Of a DNA stretch of 64,000 nucleotides, positions 47,951 through 59,406 are shown piece by piece. The stretch lies in contig NC_135726.1 of the NCBI RefSeq assembly GCF_964656455.1, forward strand, positions 24,811,168 through 24,875,167, in the 5' to 3' direction. A model generated the notes under the pieces. The model was given only the letters and a program-made list of their open reading frames with translations. It did not search any database and was not told where the DNA came from. The stretch comes from Halichoerus grypus (Eukaryota > Chordata > Mammalia > Carnivora > Phocidae). The position numbers and the translations under genes are program-made. Numbering within the stretch: the first letter of the stretch is position 1; every line of letters begins with the position of its first letter.

Positions 47951-49477
47951 TACACTTCAATGGTTCAGTATCTTCTACGGAACACAATGAACTTAAATTG
48001 ACAGAGATGGGGAAGGGAGCATATTCCAGTCTGAATGGAAACAAAGTCAGGATGAGCCACCCCCATATCAGTGCTTTCCCTCACTGCGTAGACCCTGCTC
48101 ATAATACCCTCTCCTACCATTTTCATCTATAGTTCCACAACTCTTCTTTAAGACTCAGTGCCAAGTAAGATGGGAATTTAGCAGATAGTGCTGATAATTC
48201 CCAAATGGACTGATGGAGGAAAGTTCACATGGGAGATAGAATATATCTTGCCTTCTATTTTAGTTCGTTGTATATTTACCTTCTCCCCACCAAAATTGGG
48301 AGATATTCAGAGTATAAAGACCATCTTATTCATCGTTGCATTAACTGTGCTATCTTACATAGTGTTTTAATCATAACAGTGGTTATTTGATTTGTTGTTG
48401 AGGGTATTTGATTTTTTGATAAAACCACATTAAAACAACAATTAGCATTACTCAATTATCCCTTATATTTCAAGGCTGCTCCTTGAGCAACAAAGTAAAA
48501 TAAGGAAAGCATTAACACAAATTGTGACATTTTGAAGGAAGGGGAGGATGTGATTACACAGAAGAGAGGTAGATCCTTTCCTTAAAACCTGCCGTCGCTT
48601 TGGGCTACCACTGTCTTGGATGAGGACACATGTAGCTGGCACTATGGGCACCCTGCCTGTGTCTCCTCAGCACTTTTCAATCTTGTACACATTCCCCTGT
48701 GCATCTATGACCTTTTCATGAGGGCTTTTGAGTCAGGGAGTGGTTGCTTCATGCCATGGGTACAGAGCAGCCAGAAGCCCTTGGGGGTAATGCCCTCAGG
48801 GAGTGGCCCTCAAGCAATGACTGATAGAAGATACAGAACAAATAGCCTTTTTTCGATATTTTTTTTTTTTATCAATCCTTTTCCTTCCACACCTCACTAC
48901 TCTCTTCCCCTAACCTGCTTCTCTCCATCACATCCAAGACAAATTCTTTGCACTCATCCCCTTACCCCAGGGTCTAATTGTAGGGCAACCCAATCTAAGA
49001 CACTCCTTATTTCCATGTTTCTGTATAAAAACACCTCTGTGACACCAAGTGGAATTCCTATGTAAAAATCATATAATGGGAATTATGAATCCATCAAAAA
49101 GCAAATTTCATAAACTCTAAGGGGGATTTACAGCCCATTCAGAAGTAAATTGCATTCTCTATGGCACTTATCCCTTGGCTTAGTCCACTGTGGTTATCAA
49201 GAATCTTGACTTCTGATTGTTAGGAAATAAATAATTCCCTGAAGAGTGTTTTAGACATGTGAGTGGGGGTGTGGGTATCTGTATATGTTTACTCCTGAAG
49301 GTCTCTAACTGGAAACCAGTGATGCCCCATTCAAAAATGGACATATTTATATGCAATGAACATTCAAATGAAGACAATGGATTCTCATAAAATTTTCCAA
49401 TTCAGCTAAAGATAAAGTCACTTTTGATACAGTATTACTCTTTGCTTTTTGACTTACCCCATACACAGACCTTATGT
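47951..49477. other. Mostly single-copy, weak L2 at 48290-48400
   Basis: 48290-48400 (accatcttattcatcgttgc, cttacatagtg) resembles an L2 3' end. The 149-codon frame 48616-49065 (+) is the longest outside repeats here, with Phe/Pro/Ser-rich C-terminal half and no recognisable domain. I regard it as chance, but it was not testable. Confidence 0.45.
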
Positions 49478-49700
49478 ATTAGAGTTAAGAGCATAATGTC
49501 TTGAATCAGAAGGACCTGGATTTAAGACATGGTTATTTCCTAGCCATGTGGCATTCTTCTAGTTACCAACCCCTCTGTGTGCAGTTACTTCATGTGAGAA
49601 AAGGGAAAGATTGTTAAGAATGAAAGGAGATGATGTGCATAATGCACTTAGCACAGTACCTGCTTCACAGATCTCACTTAATGACTAATAATCTTTCTCT
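49478..49700 (+). repeat. MIR SINE, nearly full length
   Basis: agagttaagagcataatgtc, agaaggacctggatttaaga, cctagccatgtggcattctt, gtgcagttacttcatgtgag and gcacttagcacagtacctgc run in MIR order. Confidence 0.85.
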
Positions 49701-49727
49701 CCTGCCCATCCCCACCTCCTCTTCCTT

Positions 49728-49812
49728 CTCTTCCCTCTTCTTTTCTCCTCCTCCTCCTTTTTGTTCTCTTTCTCCTTTTCCTCCTACCTTTTTTCTTTCT
49801 TCTTTTTGTTCT
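49728..49812. repeat. CT-rich polypyrimidine tract
   Basis: About 85 bases that are almost all C and T, with ctcctcctcctc and ttctcctttt runs. Confidence 0.9.
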
Positions 49813-50199
49813 CATTTAAATCGTTATTGTTATAATTATGTTATTGTTTTGTAATCTGAATCATTATTATTGTTCCCAATGGCAAGTTTTGCTCCACAGC
49901 AAAGTGCTTTGCAAAATGCTAACTGAGCTGAGTGATTCTAGAGATCGCTTTCTTTCCAAATTCTGAACTCCTTGCCTGTCTCTTCATTGGCATAACCAAG
50001 TTCTTATGGGCTATGAAGTGGCACTGTAGTTCCGTTTGGTCTCTAGGGTCTTTTGTTTGGGAAAGGAAGGAAAAAAAGTGACCATTATATATAGAACATT
50101 ATTGATAATGTCATTGCGTTCTGACTGCTAGAGAGAGAGAGATGATTAATTATTTTATGCTTTACTCAATGGAGTCTATAAATTTTCTAAAACTACTAC
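49813..50199. other. Single-copy sequence
   Basis: Nothing recognised. Confidence 0.5.
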
Positions 50200-50872
50200 G
50201 GCTTTTTGTTAATTCTATGTGTTGTCATTTATTAGCTGTATAACATCATTTAGGTTACTTCACTTTCTGAGCCACAATTTCCTCATCTTAAAAAATGAGG
50301 GGTGTATATATATATATATATATAGTGGAATATTATTCAGCCATAAAAAGAATGAAATCTTGCCATTTGCAATGACATGGATGGAGCTAGAGAGTATAAT
50401 GCTAAGTGAAATAAGCCAGTCAGAGAAAGACAAATACCATATAATTTCACTCATGTGGAATTTAGGGAAAAAACAAACAAACAAAGGAAAAAAAAATAAG
50501 AGAGAGAAACAAGTCAAGAAACAGACTCTTAACTATAGAGAACAAACTGATGGTTATCAGAGGGGAGGGGAGGTGGGGGGATGGGTGAAATACGTGATGG
50601 GGATTAAGGAGCGCACTTGTCATGATGAGCATCGGGTGTGGTATGGAAGTGTTGAATCACTATATTGTACACCTGAAACTAATATAATACTGTATGTTAA
50701 CTACTGAAATGAAAATTAAAACTTAATATATAAATAAACCAACCAATAAATAAATAAATATGGATAACAAATAGTTATTACTTTAAAAAGCTATAAAAAA
50801 GATCAAGTGAAAAGTGTTTCAGACAGTGCCCAGCACATAATGAGCACTCAATAAATGGTACTTGTTATCATA
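50200..50872 (+). repeat. MIR split by an L1 3' end
   Basis: 50200-50300 (gtcatttattagctgtataa, cactttctgagccacaattt, cctcatctta) and 50758-50872 (gcccagcacataatgagcac, tcaataaatggtacttgtta) are the two halves of one MIR. Confidence 0.8.
50301..50757 (+). mobile_element. Carnivore L1 3' end inserted in MIR
   Basis: A (TA)n tract at 50304-50324, then gtggaatattattcagccat, atggatggagctagagagta, gaaataagccagtcagagaa, G-rich 3' UTR, gagcatcgggtgtggtatgg and an A-rich tail. The 162-codon frame 50219-50707 is L1 3' UTR plus MIR read-through. Confidence 0.94.
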
Positions 50873-51479
50873 TTAAAATGTCCACTTATAACAGGATAAG
50901 TTCAAATTAGATTTGAATTAGAAACAAGGGCTTATGGAATATATTATGGAAGACTTTCTAAGTAAAATTATTAAAATTACAAAGTAGCTGCTTTCAGAAG
51001 CAAACCCTCAGCTCTCCAGTTTGGCCCCTGTAGAAAGTCTCAATCCTTTAAGATCTTAGATAAATGACATTTTACATTTTATTTCACATGCACAATAGAA
51101 TTTAGTGTGCTATTTTGGGCTCCATGGTTCTCTTCTTCCAATTGCCCTCCCTTATCAAGCCCCTGCACAGGTCGTGAAGCTTCTAGATGCCTCAATCTTC
51201 TCTCAATCCATTCGCAGCCATCCCCATCTCCTAGAATATATAGTCCTGCTTACGTATCGGACAGTAGAGTCGATAGTATTCTTTGTGCAATACATTTTTC
51301 ATTTATGTTCTTCAAAAGATGTATAACTTAGTTTCTTATGAAGATTTTTAGAAAATATCTACCACCTAGTAACTAAGGAAACTCAGAAAAAGAATGAAAA
51401 TCCTATGAGTATAAACCCTAAAGAAGGCATCCTGGAGGTGGTCTTTTTTTCAAACCATCAGCAAGTCCTGTCACCTCTA
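50873..51479. other. Single-copy sequence
   Basis: No gene recognised. Two overlapping 73-74 codon frames at 51105-51331 have no known product. Confidence 0.5.
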
Positions 51480-52155
51480 CTGTTTTGAACAGACTTCTCT
51501 CCATCTCCACACCACTACTCCAACTTAGTCTCTCACAAGACTACCACAATAGCCCCTGTTTCCAATCTTGTTCCTTGCAGAGGCCTATCATTAAAGGGCA
51601 CATCAGATTCTTTTACCACCCTGTATAAAATCCCCCAGCAACTTTTGAAAAAATGAACCTCATCTGTCTGCCCTCACTACCTACACAGTGGCATTGCTGT
51701 TCCTTGAACTTGCCAAGGTCATTCTTGTTTTAGGGTCTTTGCACCAGCTGTTTGCTCTAGGGTGCTGTTCTCTCTGTCTACACCAGCATATAATTGGCTC
51801 TTTCTGATCCTGCAAGTCCCAGCAAAACCATGACCTTCTCAAGAGAACATCCCTGACCACCACATTGGAGTAGCCCTCCTCCATTCTTGTCATTTTCCAT
51901 CACACCATGATCTTCATCCATTTGATAAACATTTATCCAGCGTCTACCACATGTTAACAAAATAGACAAAGTCACTGCCTTCCTGGAAAGGACATTATAG
52001 TGAAATAGAGTTATTTGAAATAAACTTGGACATTTAGTTAATTGTCTCCTTCCCCCAGACTGAAGAGACCTTGAGACCAAGAGTTTTATAGGCTGTGTTC
52101 ATCTTTTTTAGTTCTAAGTAAGCACTACGGATAAAAGTAGACAGCCAATAAATAG
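51480..52155 (+). repeat. L2 LINE fragments in mixed orientation
   Basis: 51600-51910 is L2 sense (ggtctttgcaccagctgttt, cttctcaagagaacatccct, gaccaccac). 51918-52020 reads as antisense L2 3' end (gataaacatttatccagcgt, ctaccacatgttaac), and 52040-52155 is sense again. The middle piece implies an inversion or two L2 copies side by side. Confidence 0.62.
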
Positions 52156-53103
52156 GATTTAATTAGTGAATTATGTCACATCTTTGGCATTCTAACTCAG
52201 CCCCATTTTGATTGCAATATGAGTCTATATAAGAAAATTCAAAAGAAAAGAAAATAATTACAGAACAAAAATTAATAAGCATCTCCTTAAATCACTGGCA
52301 TTCTCTATTAACATAATCACATATAAAAGCATTTTTAAAGGATATTTGAATGTAGTTTCTAAAGAAAACTTATTCTATCAATTAAGGACACTTGAAAGCA
52401 AAAGCTAATAGGCTGTTGTGAAGTCTGGGGTTGTGAAGGCCACTTAAAGAAAATATTTTTTTATGTGCTTATAATTCTTCAGAGCCAGTTCTGGCTGGAG
52501 CAGTTCTCCGAAGCACTTACTCATTCCCATAAGTCAGAGAGTGATGCTTCTTTGTCAAGGAGAGTACCAAAAGGGCATTTTTGCCCCCTCCTGAATTTGA
52601 TGGGAAGTTAACACAGATTGATGACAGGTCATCTGAAAATGCTTGTCTCTTTTATTTTCAATTTTGCTGGGTGGAAGTTGCCCATATTTTGTCTGTTTGG
52701 CTCATGTTCCATGCCTTTTTGAGTATCTGACACTATCCTCAAAACAGTTAATGTCCAAAAACTGAAGAAATTTTGCCATTTGTCAAGACTTTATAATGTA
52801 AATATTTCACCAGTATCACTGCTAAAGCCATTGTCACAAATCAATTTGGTACACCTAGCAAAAATCAGTTATGTCAGGGAATAATTATATAGTTATAATT
52901 TATGACTGGTCCTGGAATTTTTGTTCATATACATACCATCACATTTCAAATATTTATACCAAAAAAATATCTATACCTCTTGTCATAATCACAGCAATGA
53001 ACTATGAAATTTATATGGAACTCTTCCTTAGTCTTTTTATTTGTCATTGGTTTGAGTGTTATCTTTTTTGAAAAAAAATTATAGACATGATACATATTTT
53101 TCC
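52156..53103. other. Single-copy sequence
   Basis: No gene or repeat recognised. The frame 52871-53071 looks like chance. Confidence 0.5.
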
Positions 53104-53336
53104 TTAAAGAGGGCACATTCTGCATGGAGCACTGGGTGTTATGCACAAACAATGAATCATGGAACACTACATCTAAAACTAATGATGTAACGTATGGTGA
53201 TTAACATAACAATAAAAATGTTTTAAATGTAGAAAAGCAAGATGAAAAACAAAAAAAAATAAAAGTTTAGTGGAATAGTATTTTATTTTTTAAATAAAAT
53301 TTATCTTTGATTTCCTAAAAAAAAAAAAAAAGAGGG
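53104..53336 (+). mobile_element. Very short L1 3' end with possible 3' transduction
   Basis: 53104-53220 is the last ~110 bases of an arctoid-type L1 (gcatggagcactgggtgtta, aatgaatcatggaacactac, tggtgattaacataacaata). It is followed by about 95 bases of non-L1 sequence, an AATAAA at 53293-53298 and an A run at 53317-53331. aaagaggg occurs at both ends. Confidence 0.6.
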
Positions 53337-54089
53337 ATTTGCAACTAAATGAAGCAAAGTAAAAAAGAAACATCTAGTCACTATTGTTTTCTTTTTCTGT
53401 CTTAAATTTTAGAAAGCTCTACTCTAGAAGAAATGCTGACATCCCATTTCACATTCAGTCTTTACTTAAAATTCTAGAATTTTGCTATCATCAAAACTCT
53501 CATTATTACTTCGTGGCTTGTAGATGACATTCCAGCAGATCTATGAGGGACAGACTGAATTCTAACTACAGAACATCTGAGGTGGAAATCATGTGAATCT
53601 GCACGTGTGCAGGTACACTCCCCCTCTAGCTGATAAGCCAAGAGCCCTGATCACTGATCCCTTCTTAAATGCAAAATTCTGACCAGGTCTCAAACATTTC
53701 TGTAACTTTCTCATCAGTACACTAAAGGAAACAAACTTAAGATACAACCTCCAAATTATACCAGGGAGTCTCACTCCCATCATACTTCATGATGTTTGAA
53801 TAGGGAAAATTTCTGAAATACTTAGACGTAATATATTCAGCTATCCAGTCCTGGTCAGAAGGCAAGGAAAAACAGGCGCTTTTGTGCACCTGCTACAACC
53901 TTCAAGGAAAGCAAATTTACAATACATAGAAACACACTTGCCTCTATATCCTTTGACATGGGATTACAGATAACCCTAGACTCCTAGGGTTCTATTTTGA
54001 TGTTATAAATGTTTATTACCACATTGTTAATGCGAACAAATAACTGAAAACACATTTTAAAAACTACCAGTAGAAAACTCATCCTAACA
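53337..54089. other. Single-copy or highly diverged LINE sequence
   Basis: No gene recognised. 53935-54080 has faint resemblance to an old L1 3' UTR (tatatcctttgacatgggat). Uncertain. Confidence 0.4.
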
Positions 54090-54840
54090 CAAATTACCAA
54101 CTCAAACTACCAAGATCCTACTCAAAAATATCAAGACAATTGAGAAGGAAATTTAATCAACCAAATCTATGGTCGATGTGGAAAACTGGATATCCAAGGA
54201 TAGCCAGAAAGATTCTGAGAAAGGGGAGTAATGGAGGAGGACTTGCCTTATTAGATATCAAAATATATTAGAAAGATATGGGCTTTAAAAGATGTTGATT
54301 TTGGCATACCCACAAAAAAGATAAGAGATTCTGAAATAGACTTGAAAACCCATGGGATGTGTCATATGATAAAGGTGCATTCAGGCAATAGGGTATAGAT
54401 GAATATTTCAATAAATGGTATGGAGAAAACTGGATAACAATTTAGGGCTAATATTCTGTATTTCTATAACTTGTACCCCAAAATAAATTTTAGATAAGGT
54501 TAAATAAAATATTATTACTGGAATAAAACATGCCACTGAAAATAATTCTTGAGTGGGAAAGGTTTTCGAGACAACAAAGAAAAATACTGATAACTTGACT
54601 ATCTTTTAAAAATGTAAAATAAGGGGCACCTGGGTGGCTCAGTCATTAAGCATCTGCCTCCGGCTCAGGTCATGATCCCAGGGTCATGGGATCAAGCCCC
54701 ACATCGGGCTCCCTGCTTTGTGGGAAGCCTGCCTCTCCCTCTCCCTCTCCCCAGCTTGTGTTACCTTTCTCACTGTCTCTCTCTGTCAAATAAATAAATA
54801 AAATCTTTAAAAAATAAATGTAAAATAAGTAAATAAATAA
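54090..54840 (+). repeat. Old L1 ORF2 remnant
   Basis: aggacttgccttattagata tcaaaatatattagaaag, then agtatatgataaaggtgc-like catatgataaaggtgcattc and ttcaataaatggtatggaga aaactggataac are in L1 ORF2 order. Broken by the SINE at 54624. Confidence 0.65.
54610..54829 (+). mobile_element. CAN-SINE with perfect 14-bp duplication
   Basis: Body 54624-54815: ggggcacctgggtggctcag, catctgcctccggctcaggt, gatcaagccccacatcgggc, CT-rich stretch and tail. aaatgtaaaataag at 54610-54623 and 54816-54829. The minus frame 54670-54999 is its shadow. Confidence 0.96.
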
Positions 54841-55214
54841 ATTAGAAATGAGCAAGTTCTTTCTAATACATATAATACTTCTAACTGTAATTTCCATAAA
54901 ACATGAATAAGTAATAAACATCAAAAAATATACAAGAATATACATCAGAACACTCGACAATAGGAGTGGAAATCTCACTGGAACAAAATGATTAAACACA
55001 TATAAAGGAAATCTAAATTTTTCCCAATGAAGTTTGCTTTGTAGATTTTACTTTGAAAACCAAATTTGTGGTTAAAAAATTGTAAAATAAAGTTAATTCA
55101 AAAGAAAATAAAAGCAAGCTTTTGAAAATAAAAGCAAAATTAAACAAATGTTTTTGTGTGTTGATTTGGTGTTTAGACGATCCAGAAAGGAATTACTGCC
55201 TTCTTAAAACAGAT
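54841..55214. other. AT-rich sequence, no gene seen
   Basis: Possibly further decayed LINE sequence. The 112-codon frame 55122-55460 has no recognisable product. Confidence 0.4.
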
Positions 55215-55290
55215 TCTACCCCCCACAAAGGTAGAGCTAGGATTCCAACCCAGTATGACAGCACTAAGCCTTTAGCTTCCACCACCGAGG
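55215..55290 (-). repeat. MIR fragment
   Basis: ggtagagctaggattccaac, ccagtatgacagcactaagc resembles the 5' part of MIR in reverse complement. Confidence 0.5.
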
Positions 55291-55664
55291 TTCTCTGTAC
55301 AGATTTCAAGAACCCACAGGTCATCCTCTACACACAGGAGCCTGGAGCCTTCCATTCACAGAAAGCCACCAATATGCTGACCATCTGTTTCACTGGTATT
55401 CTTTATTCTTTCTCATTCTTGCTTCATAGGACGAAGCTCATGCAGCAGCACAAGCTATAGCTGAGATTCCTGTGTGGCCAGAGGCCTCTGAGAAATTGTG
55501 TAGCATTGAATCATTTAATCCAGACACGGATGCAGAAGACATACATGTTTTGCACAGACCCTCTGTAAATCACCATACCAAACCCTCTAGAGGGTAGGAT
55601 AATATAAATAATTTAATCACTCCTGGGCTCACTTTCCACCTATATACAAGGGAGATAAAAATAA

Positions 55665-55830
55665 TTTAGACTGGGTTCAAATTCTGATGATCTCATGTAC
55701 CAGCTCTGTGTCATTAAGTAAATTACTTCCCTCTCTGAACCTCACACCTGTCTCTCACTATTCTGAACAGTAAGTGAGAGACTATATGCTACAAGTGCCC
55801 CTGAAAAACAACATGCCAAGAGTTGTGTGA
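55665..55830 (+). repeat. MIR SINE remnant
   Basis: ctgggttcaaattctgatga, ccagctctgtgtcattaagt, aaattacttccctctctgaa match the MIR 5' half and core. Confidence 0.75.
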
Positions 55831-56528
55831 GGTTAGTGATTATTTTTTACCAAACATATTTTTATTTGATTTGGTTTTGTTTTGTTTAGTTTTATTCTTA
55901 TCTGTTTTAGGTTATACAACATTTTGTTAAAGGTGTACAATGTGATGATTTAATATAATATACATTATGAAATGATTATAATAATGGAGTATATTAACAG
56001 CTTACATAGTTATTTTTTGTATATGTGGTGTGAATGCTTAGGATCTATTCTCTTAGCAAATATAAACAATACAGTGTTATTAACTCTAGTCACCATTTTG
56101 TACATTAGATCTTCAGAACTTATTCAGCTTCTAACTGGAAGTTTGTATCATTGACCAACATCTCCCTGCAGCCCCTGGCAACCACCATTCTGCTCTCTGG
56201 CTTTATAACTTCAACTTTTTAGATTTCACATATATGAGATTCCATACAGTATTTGTCTTTCTGAGTCTGGTTTATTTCATACATGTTGTCGCCGAGGTTG
56301 CCAACTCCAAATGAATTTGAGGACTGCTTTTTCTATAGCTGTGAAAAATGCCATTAGCATTTTGATAGAGATTGTGTTGAATCTATTCATCATTTTGAGT
56401 AGTGTATAGACATTTTAACAATATTAATTCTTCCAATCCATGAGCATGGAATACCTTTCCATTTATTTTTAACTCCTTCAATCTCTATCATCAATGTCTT
56501 AATAGTTTTAGTGTAAAGACTATAAAGG

Positions 56529-57820
56529 GAGCTAAGATGGTGGTAGAGTTTGAGGACTCTAGGCTCCTCTCATCCCTAGAACACAGCTATTCATTCTGAA
56601 TACCCAAGAAATCAACCTGAGGACTGACAGAACAAACTCCACGACTAGGAGGACAGAAGAGGGCACAATGAGGAAGGTAGGGAGTGCAGAGACTTGGTTT
56701 GGGGGAAAAATGGATCACAGGTGCTGTGGAGGGGAGGAAGCCATGGTCCCCAAGAAAGGAGAAAGAGAGACAGACAGACAAACAGACAGAGGGGAGCACA
56801 CAGGGGAACACGTAAGAACATTTCCCCCAAAGCCATTGGCTGGGAAAACGAGAGGGGCTGATTTTTGTGATTTTTTTTGCAACCAGCAGGGCTCAAAGAC
56901 TACAGTTTTAGAGGTCGGTGGTCTTGGCTGGGATAGAGCCCTGAGGCTGCTGCCCTACTCCTGGAGAGAAAGCAGGCAAGCAACTCCAGAGCAAACAGCA
57001 TGATCTGAGGAACACTGAAGGCACACAGTGGGGAGATTGTTCGCTGTTCATGGAGGGCATCTGTGAAAGGTGGGGTTCACAGAGTCACCTCTCCAGGGAC
57101 AAAAGAGCTGGCAGGCACCATTTCCCTCAGCCACCCCTCAGCACAGGCACAGAGCTGCCTGCCAAGGGCAGCTCAGCCCTAACTGGCTGCCTAACCTGCT
57201 TGCTCCAAGTCCCATACTCCTGCACTCTGGCATGACTGCCCTTCTCGGTTGGGACTGCATCAGTTCCAGCACATTGAGACCCTCCCCCAGAAGACCAGTG
57301 CAGGTTCCTTGCCACACCAGGTCCCTAAAGTTTAGAGTTTTAAGTCATCAGGCTTGGCTGGGATAGAGCCCTGAGTATACTGAGCTGCTCCTAGAGAGAA
57401 GGAAGGCAAACAAACTGGAACTCCTGGGAGTTCTAGGGCCCCTACCCTAGGACACCAGCAGAAACCCCCACACACACCACACCTACCGACCATAGAATTC
57501 TCCAAGGTTTCAGTTCTAGGGGAAGTAGCATCTGGTCTCATGTATCAAGTAGACCAGAGCACACCTAGTTAAAACTTGCCACATTCTGACCAAGGTCCAA
57601 ACACTGCCCACTGCAGGCAAGGAGAGCCTCTGCAGACGACTGGCCTGAAGGATAGAGCCCCCAAAACACAGGAAGCAGAGCTCGTGCAACACACACCGGA
57701 GACCCCTGAAGAGCCAGGCCCTTGAAACTGTATGACCTCTTCTTCAAAAAGCCATTACTCTCAGGAGCAGGAAACATAACAGGCTTTTCTAACACAGAGA
57801 AGGAGACAGACTTAGACAAA
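56529..57820 (+). promoter_or_regulatory. L1 5' UTR (internal promoter region) with repeated block
   Basis: Begins with gagctaagatgg, the usual carnivore L1 start, and runs GC-richer than its surroundings up to the ORF1 start codon. The block around 56895-56985 (tggctgggatagagccctga, then cctggagagaaagcaggcaa) recurs at about 57322-57415 (ctagagagaaggaaggcaaa), a 430-base spacing. Known L1 5' UTRs act as RNA polymerase II promoters. Whether this copy is active cannot be judged. Confidence 0.75.
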
Positions 57821-58850
57821 ATGCCAAGACAGAGGAATTCATCCCAAATGAAACAAGATAACGTCACGGCCAGAGATCTAATCGAAACAGATATTAGTAA
57901 CATGCCTGATGGAGAATTTAAAGCAACAATCATAAGGAGACTCATGGGGCTTGAGAAAAAATGGAAGACTTCAGGGAAGCTCTTACCACAGAGTCAAGAA
58001 TTAAAAAACAATCCATCAGAGAAACACAAATACCATATGATTTCACTCATATGTGGATTTTAAGAAACAAAACAGATGAACATAGGGGAAGGGAGGGGAA
58101 AATAAAATAAGATAAAAACAGAGAGGGAGGCAAACCATAAGAGACACTGAAGTCTAGGAAACAAACTGAGGGTTGCTGGAGGTGAGGTGCAGGGGGTGGA
58201 TGGGATAAATGGGTGATGGGTGTTAAAGAGGGCACTTGATGTAATGAGCACTGGGTGTTATATGCAACTGATTCTACCCCTGAAACTAATAATACACTAT
58301 ATGTTAACTAAATTGAATTTACATTTTAAAAAATTAGAAATGAAAAAAGCAGTAATTGAGATTTCAAACAGACTAAATGCAATAAACACAAGGATGGAAG
58401 AAGGAGAGGAATGAATAAGTGATATAGAAGATAAAATAGTGGAAAATAATGAAGCTGAACAAAGGAGAAAAACAAAAATATGGAACATAATAACAGACTT
58501 AGGGAACATAGTGACTCCAGCAAATGTAATGAAATTTGTATCATAGGAGTCCCAGAAAGAAGAGAGAGAAAAGGGGGTAGAAAATTTATTTGAGGAAGTA
58601 ATAGCTGAAAACTTCCCTAATCTGGGGAAGGAAACAGACATCCAAATCCAAGAGGCACAGAGAACTCCCAACAAAATCAACAAAAGCAGGCCAACACCAA
58701 GACATATTGTAATTAAAGTCACAAAACATAGTGATAAAGAAAAAAATCCTAAAAGCAGTAAAACAAAAGAAGCCCCTAATTTATAAGGGAAGACCCATAA
58801 GGCTAGCTGCAGATCTGTCAACAAAAATTTGGCAAGCCAGAAGAGAGTGG
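57821..58850 (+). pseudogene. L1 ORF1 remnant, split by an L1 3' fragment
   Basis: ORF1p is the L1 RNA-binding coiled-coil protein. The start codon at 57821 opens the usual MPRQRNSSQMKQDN beginning, in frame with an upstream ATG at 57722. ISNMPDGEFKATIIRRLMG follows. The frame leaves ORF1 at about 58016, where an L1 3' UTR piece has been inserted, and homology resumes near 58330 (gaaatgaaaaaagcagtaat) and runs to gccagaagagagtggcatga. Further stops (for example tgaataag near 58413) show that it is dead. Confidence 0.85.
58016..58329 (+). mobile_element. L1 3' end nested in ORF1
   Basis: agagaaacacaaataccata, ttcactcatatgtggatttt, G-rich tract near 58180-58215, atgagcactgggtgttatat, cctgaaactaataatacact and a short A-rich end. 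The flanks suggest a short duplication (atcaga left, attaga right). It belongs to a different 3' UTR type from its host L1. Confidence 0.87.
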
Positions 58851-59406
58851 CATGATACTCTATATAGAAAACCCAAAAGACTCCACTAAAAAATTGATAG
58901 AACTGATATACAAATTCAGTAAAGTCACAGGATACAAAATCAACATACAGAAATCTGTTGCATTTCTATACATCAATAATGAAGCAGCAGAAAAAGAAAT
59001 CAAGGAATCCATCCCATTTATAATTGCATCAAAAACAACAAGATACCTAGGAATAAACCTAATCAAAGAGGTAAAAGATCTGTACTCTGAAAACTATAAA
59101 ATTGATGAAAGAAATTAAAGATGACACAAAGAAATGGAAAACATTCCATGCTCATGGATTGGAAGAACAAGTATTTTTAAAATGTCTATATTACCTAAAA
59201 TAATCTGTATGTATACATTTAATGCAATCCCTATCAAAATACCAACAGCATTTTTCACAGAGCTAGAACAAACAATCTTCAAATTTGTATGGAACCACAA
59301 CCTGGATAACAAAGGCAACCTTGAAAAAGAAAAAGCAAAGCTGGAGGCATCACAATTCTGGACTTCAAGTTATACTACAAAGCTATAGTGATCAAGACAG
59401 TATGGT
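58851..59406 (+). pseudogene. L1 ORF2 fragment after internal deletion
   Basis: Starts within the reverse transcriptase catalytic region (catgatactctatatagaaa) and continues through the RT thumb region. The 88-codon frame at 58852-59118 reads MILYIENPKDSTKKLIELIY and later FIIASKTTRYLGINLIKEVK, typical ORF2p. A stop follows at KIDERN. The frame 59134-59388 continues ORF2 ([20 protein letters not shown]). At about 59406 it jumps to 3' UTR. Confidence 0.9.

Noticed and set aside
48616..49065. 149-codon open frame outside recognised repeats
   Set aside because: No domain, low-complexity Phe/Pro/Ser-rich half, no splice or promoter context visible. The length is compatible with chance in 64 kb searched in six frames.
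50219..50707. 162-codon open frame
   Set aside because: It runs from a MIR through an L1 3' UTR. The readable piece (SEISQSEKDKYHIISLMWNL) is L1-derived.
57565..57945. 126-codon antisense frame across the L1 5' UTR and ORF1 start
   Set aside because: Considered as an ORF0-like frame (known antisense ORF in primate L1), but the position overlaps ORF1 and there is no evidence of similarity or expression.
58297..58824. 175-codon minus-strand hydrophobic frame
   Set aside because: It is antisense to A-rich L1 ORF1. Antisense of Lys/Glu codons gives Phe/Leu/Ser-rich frames that mimic membrane proteins.
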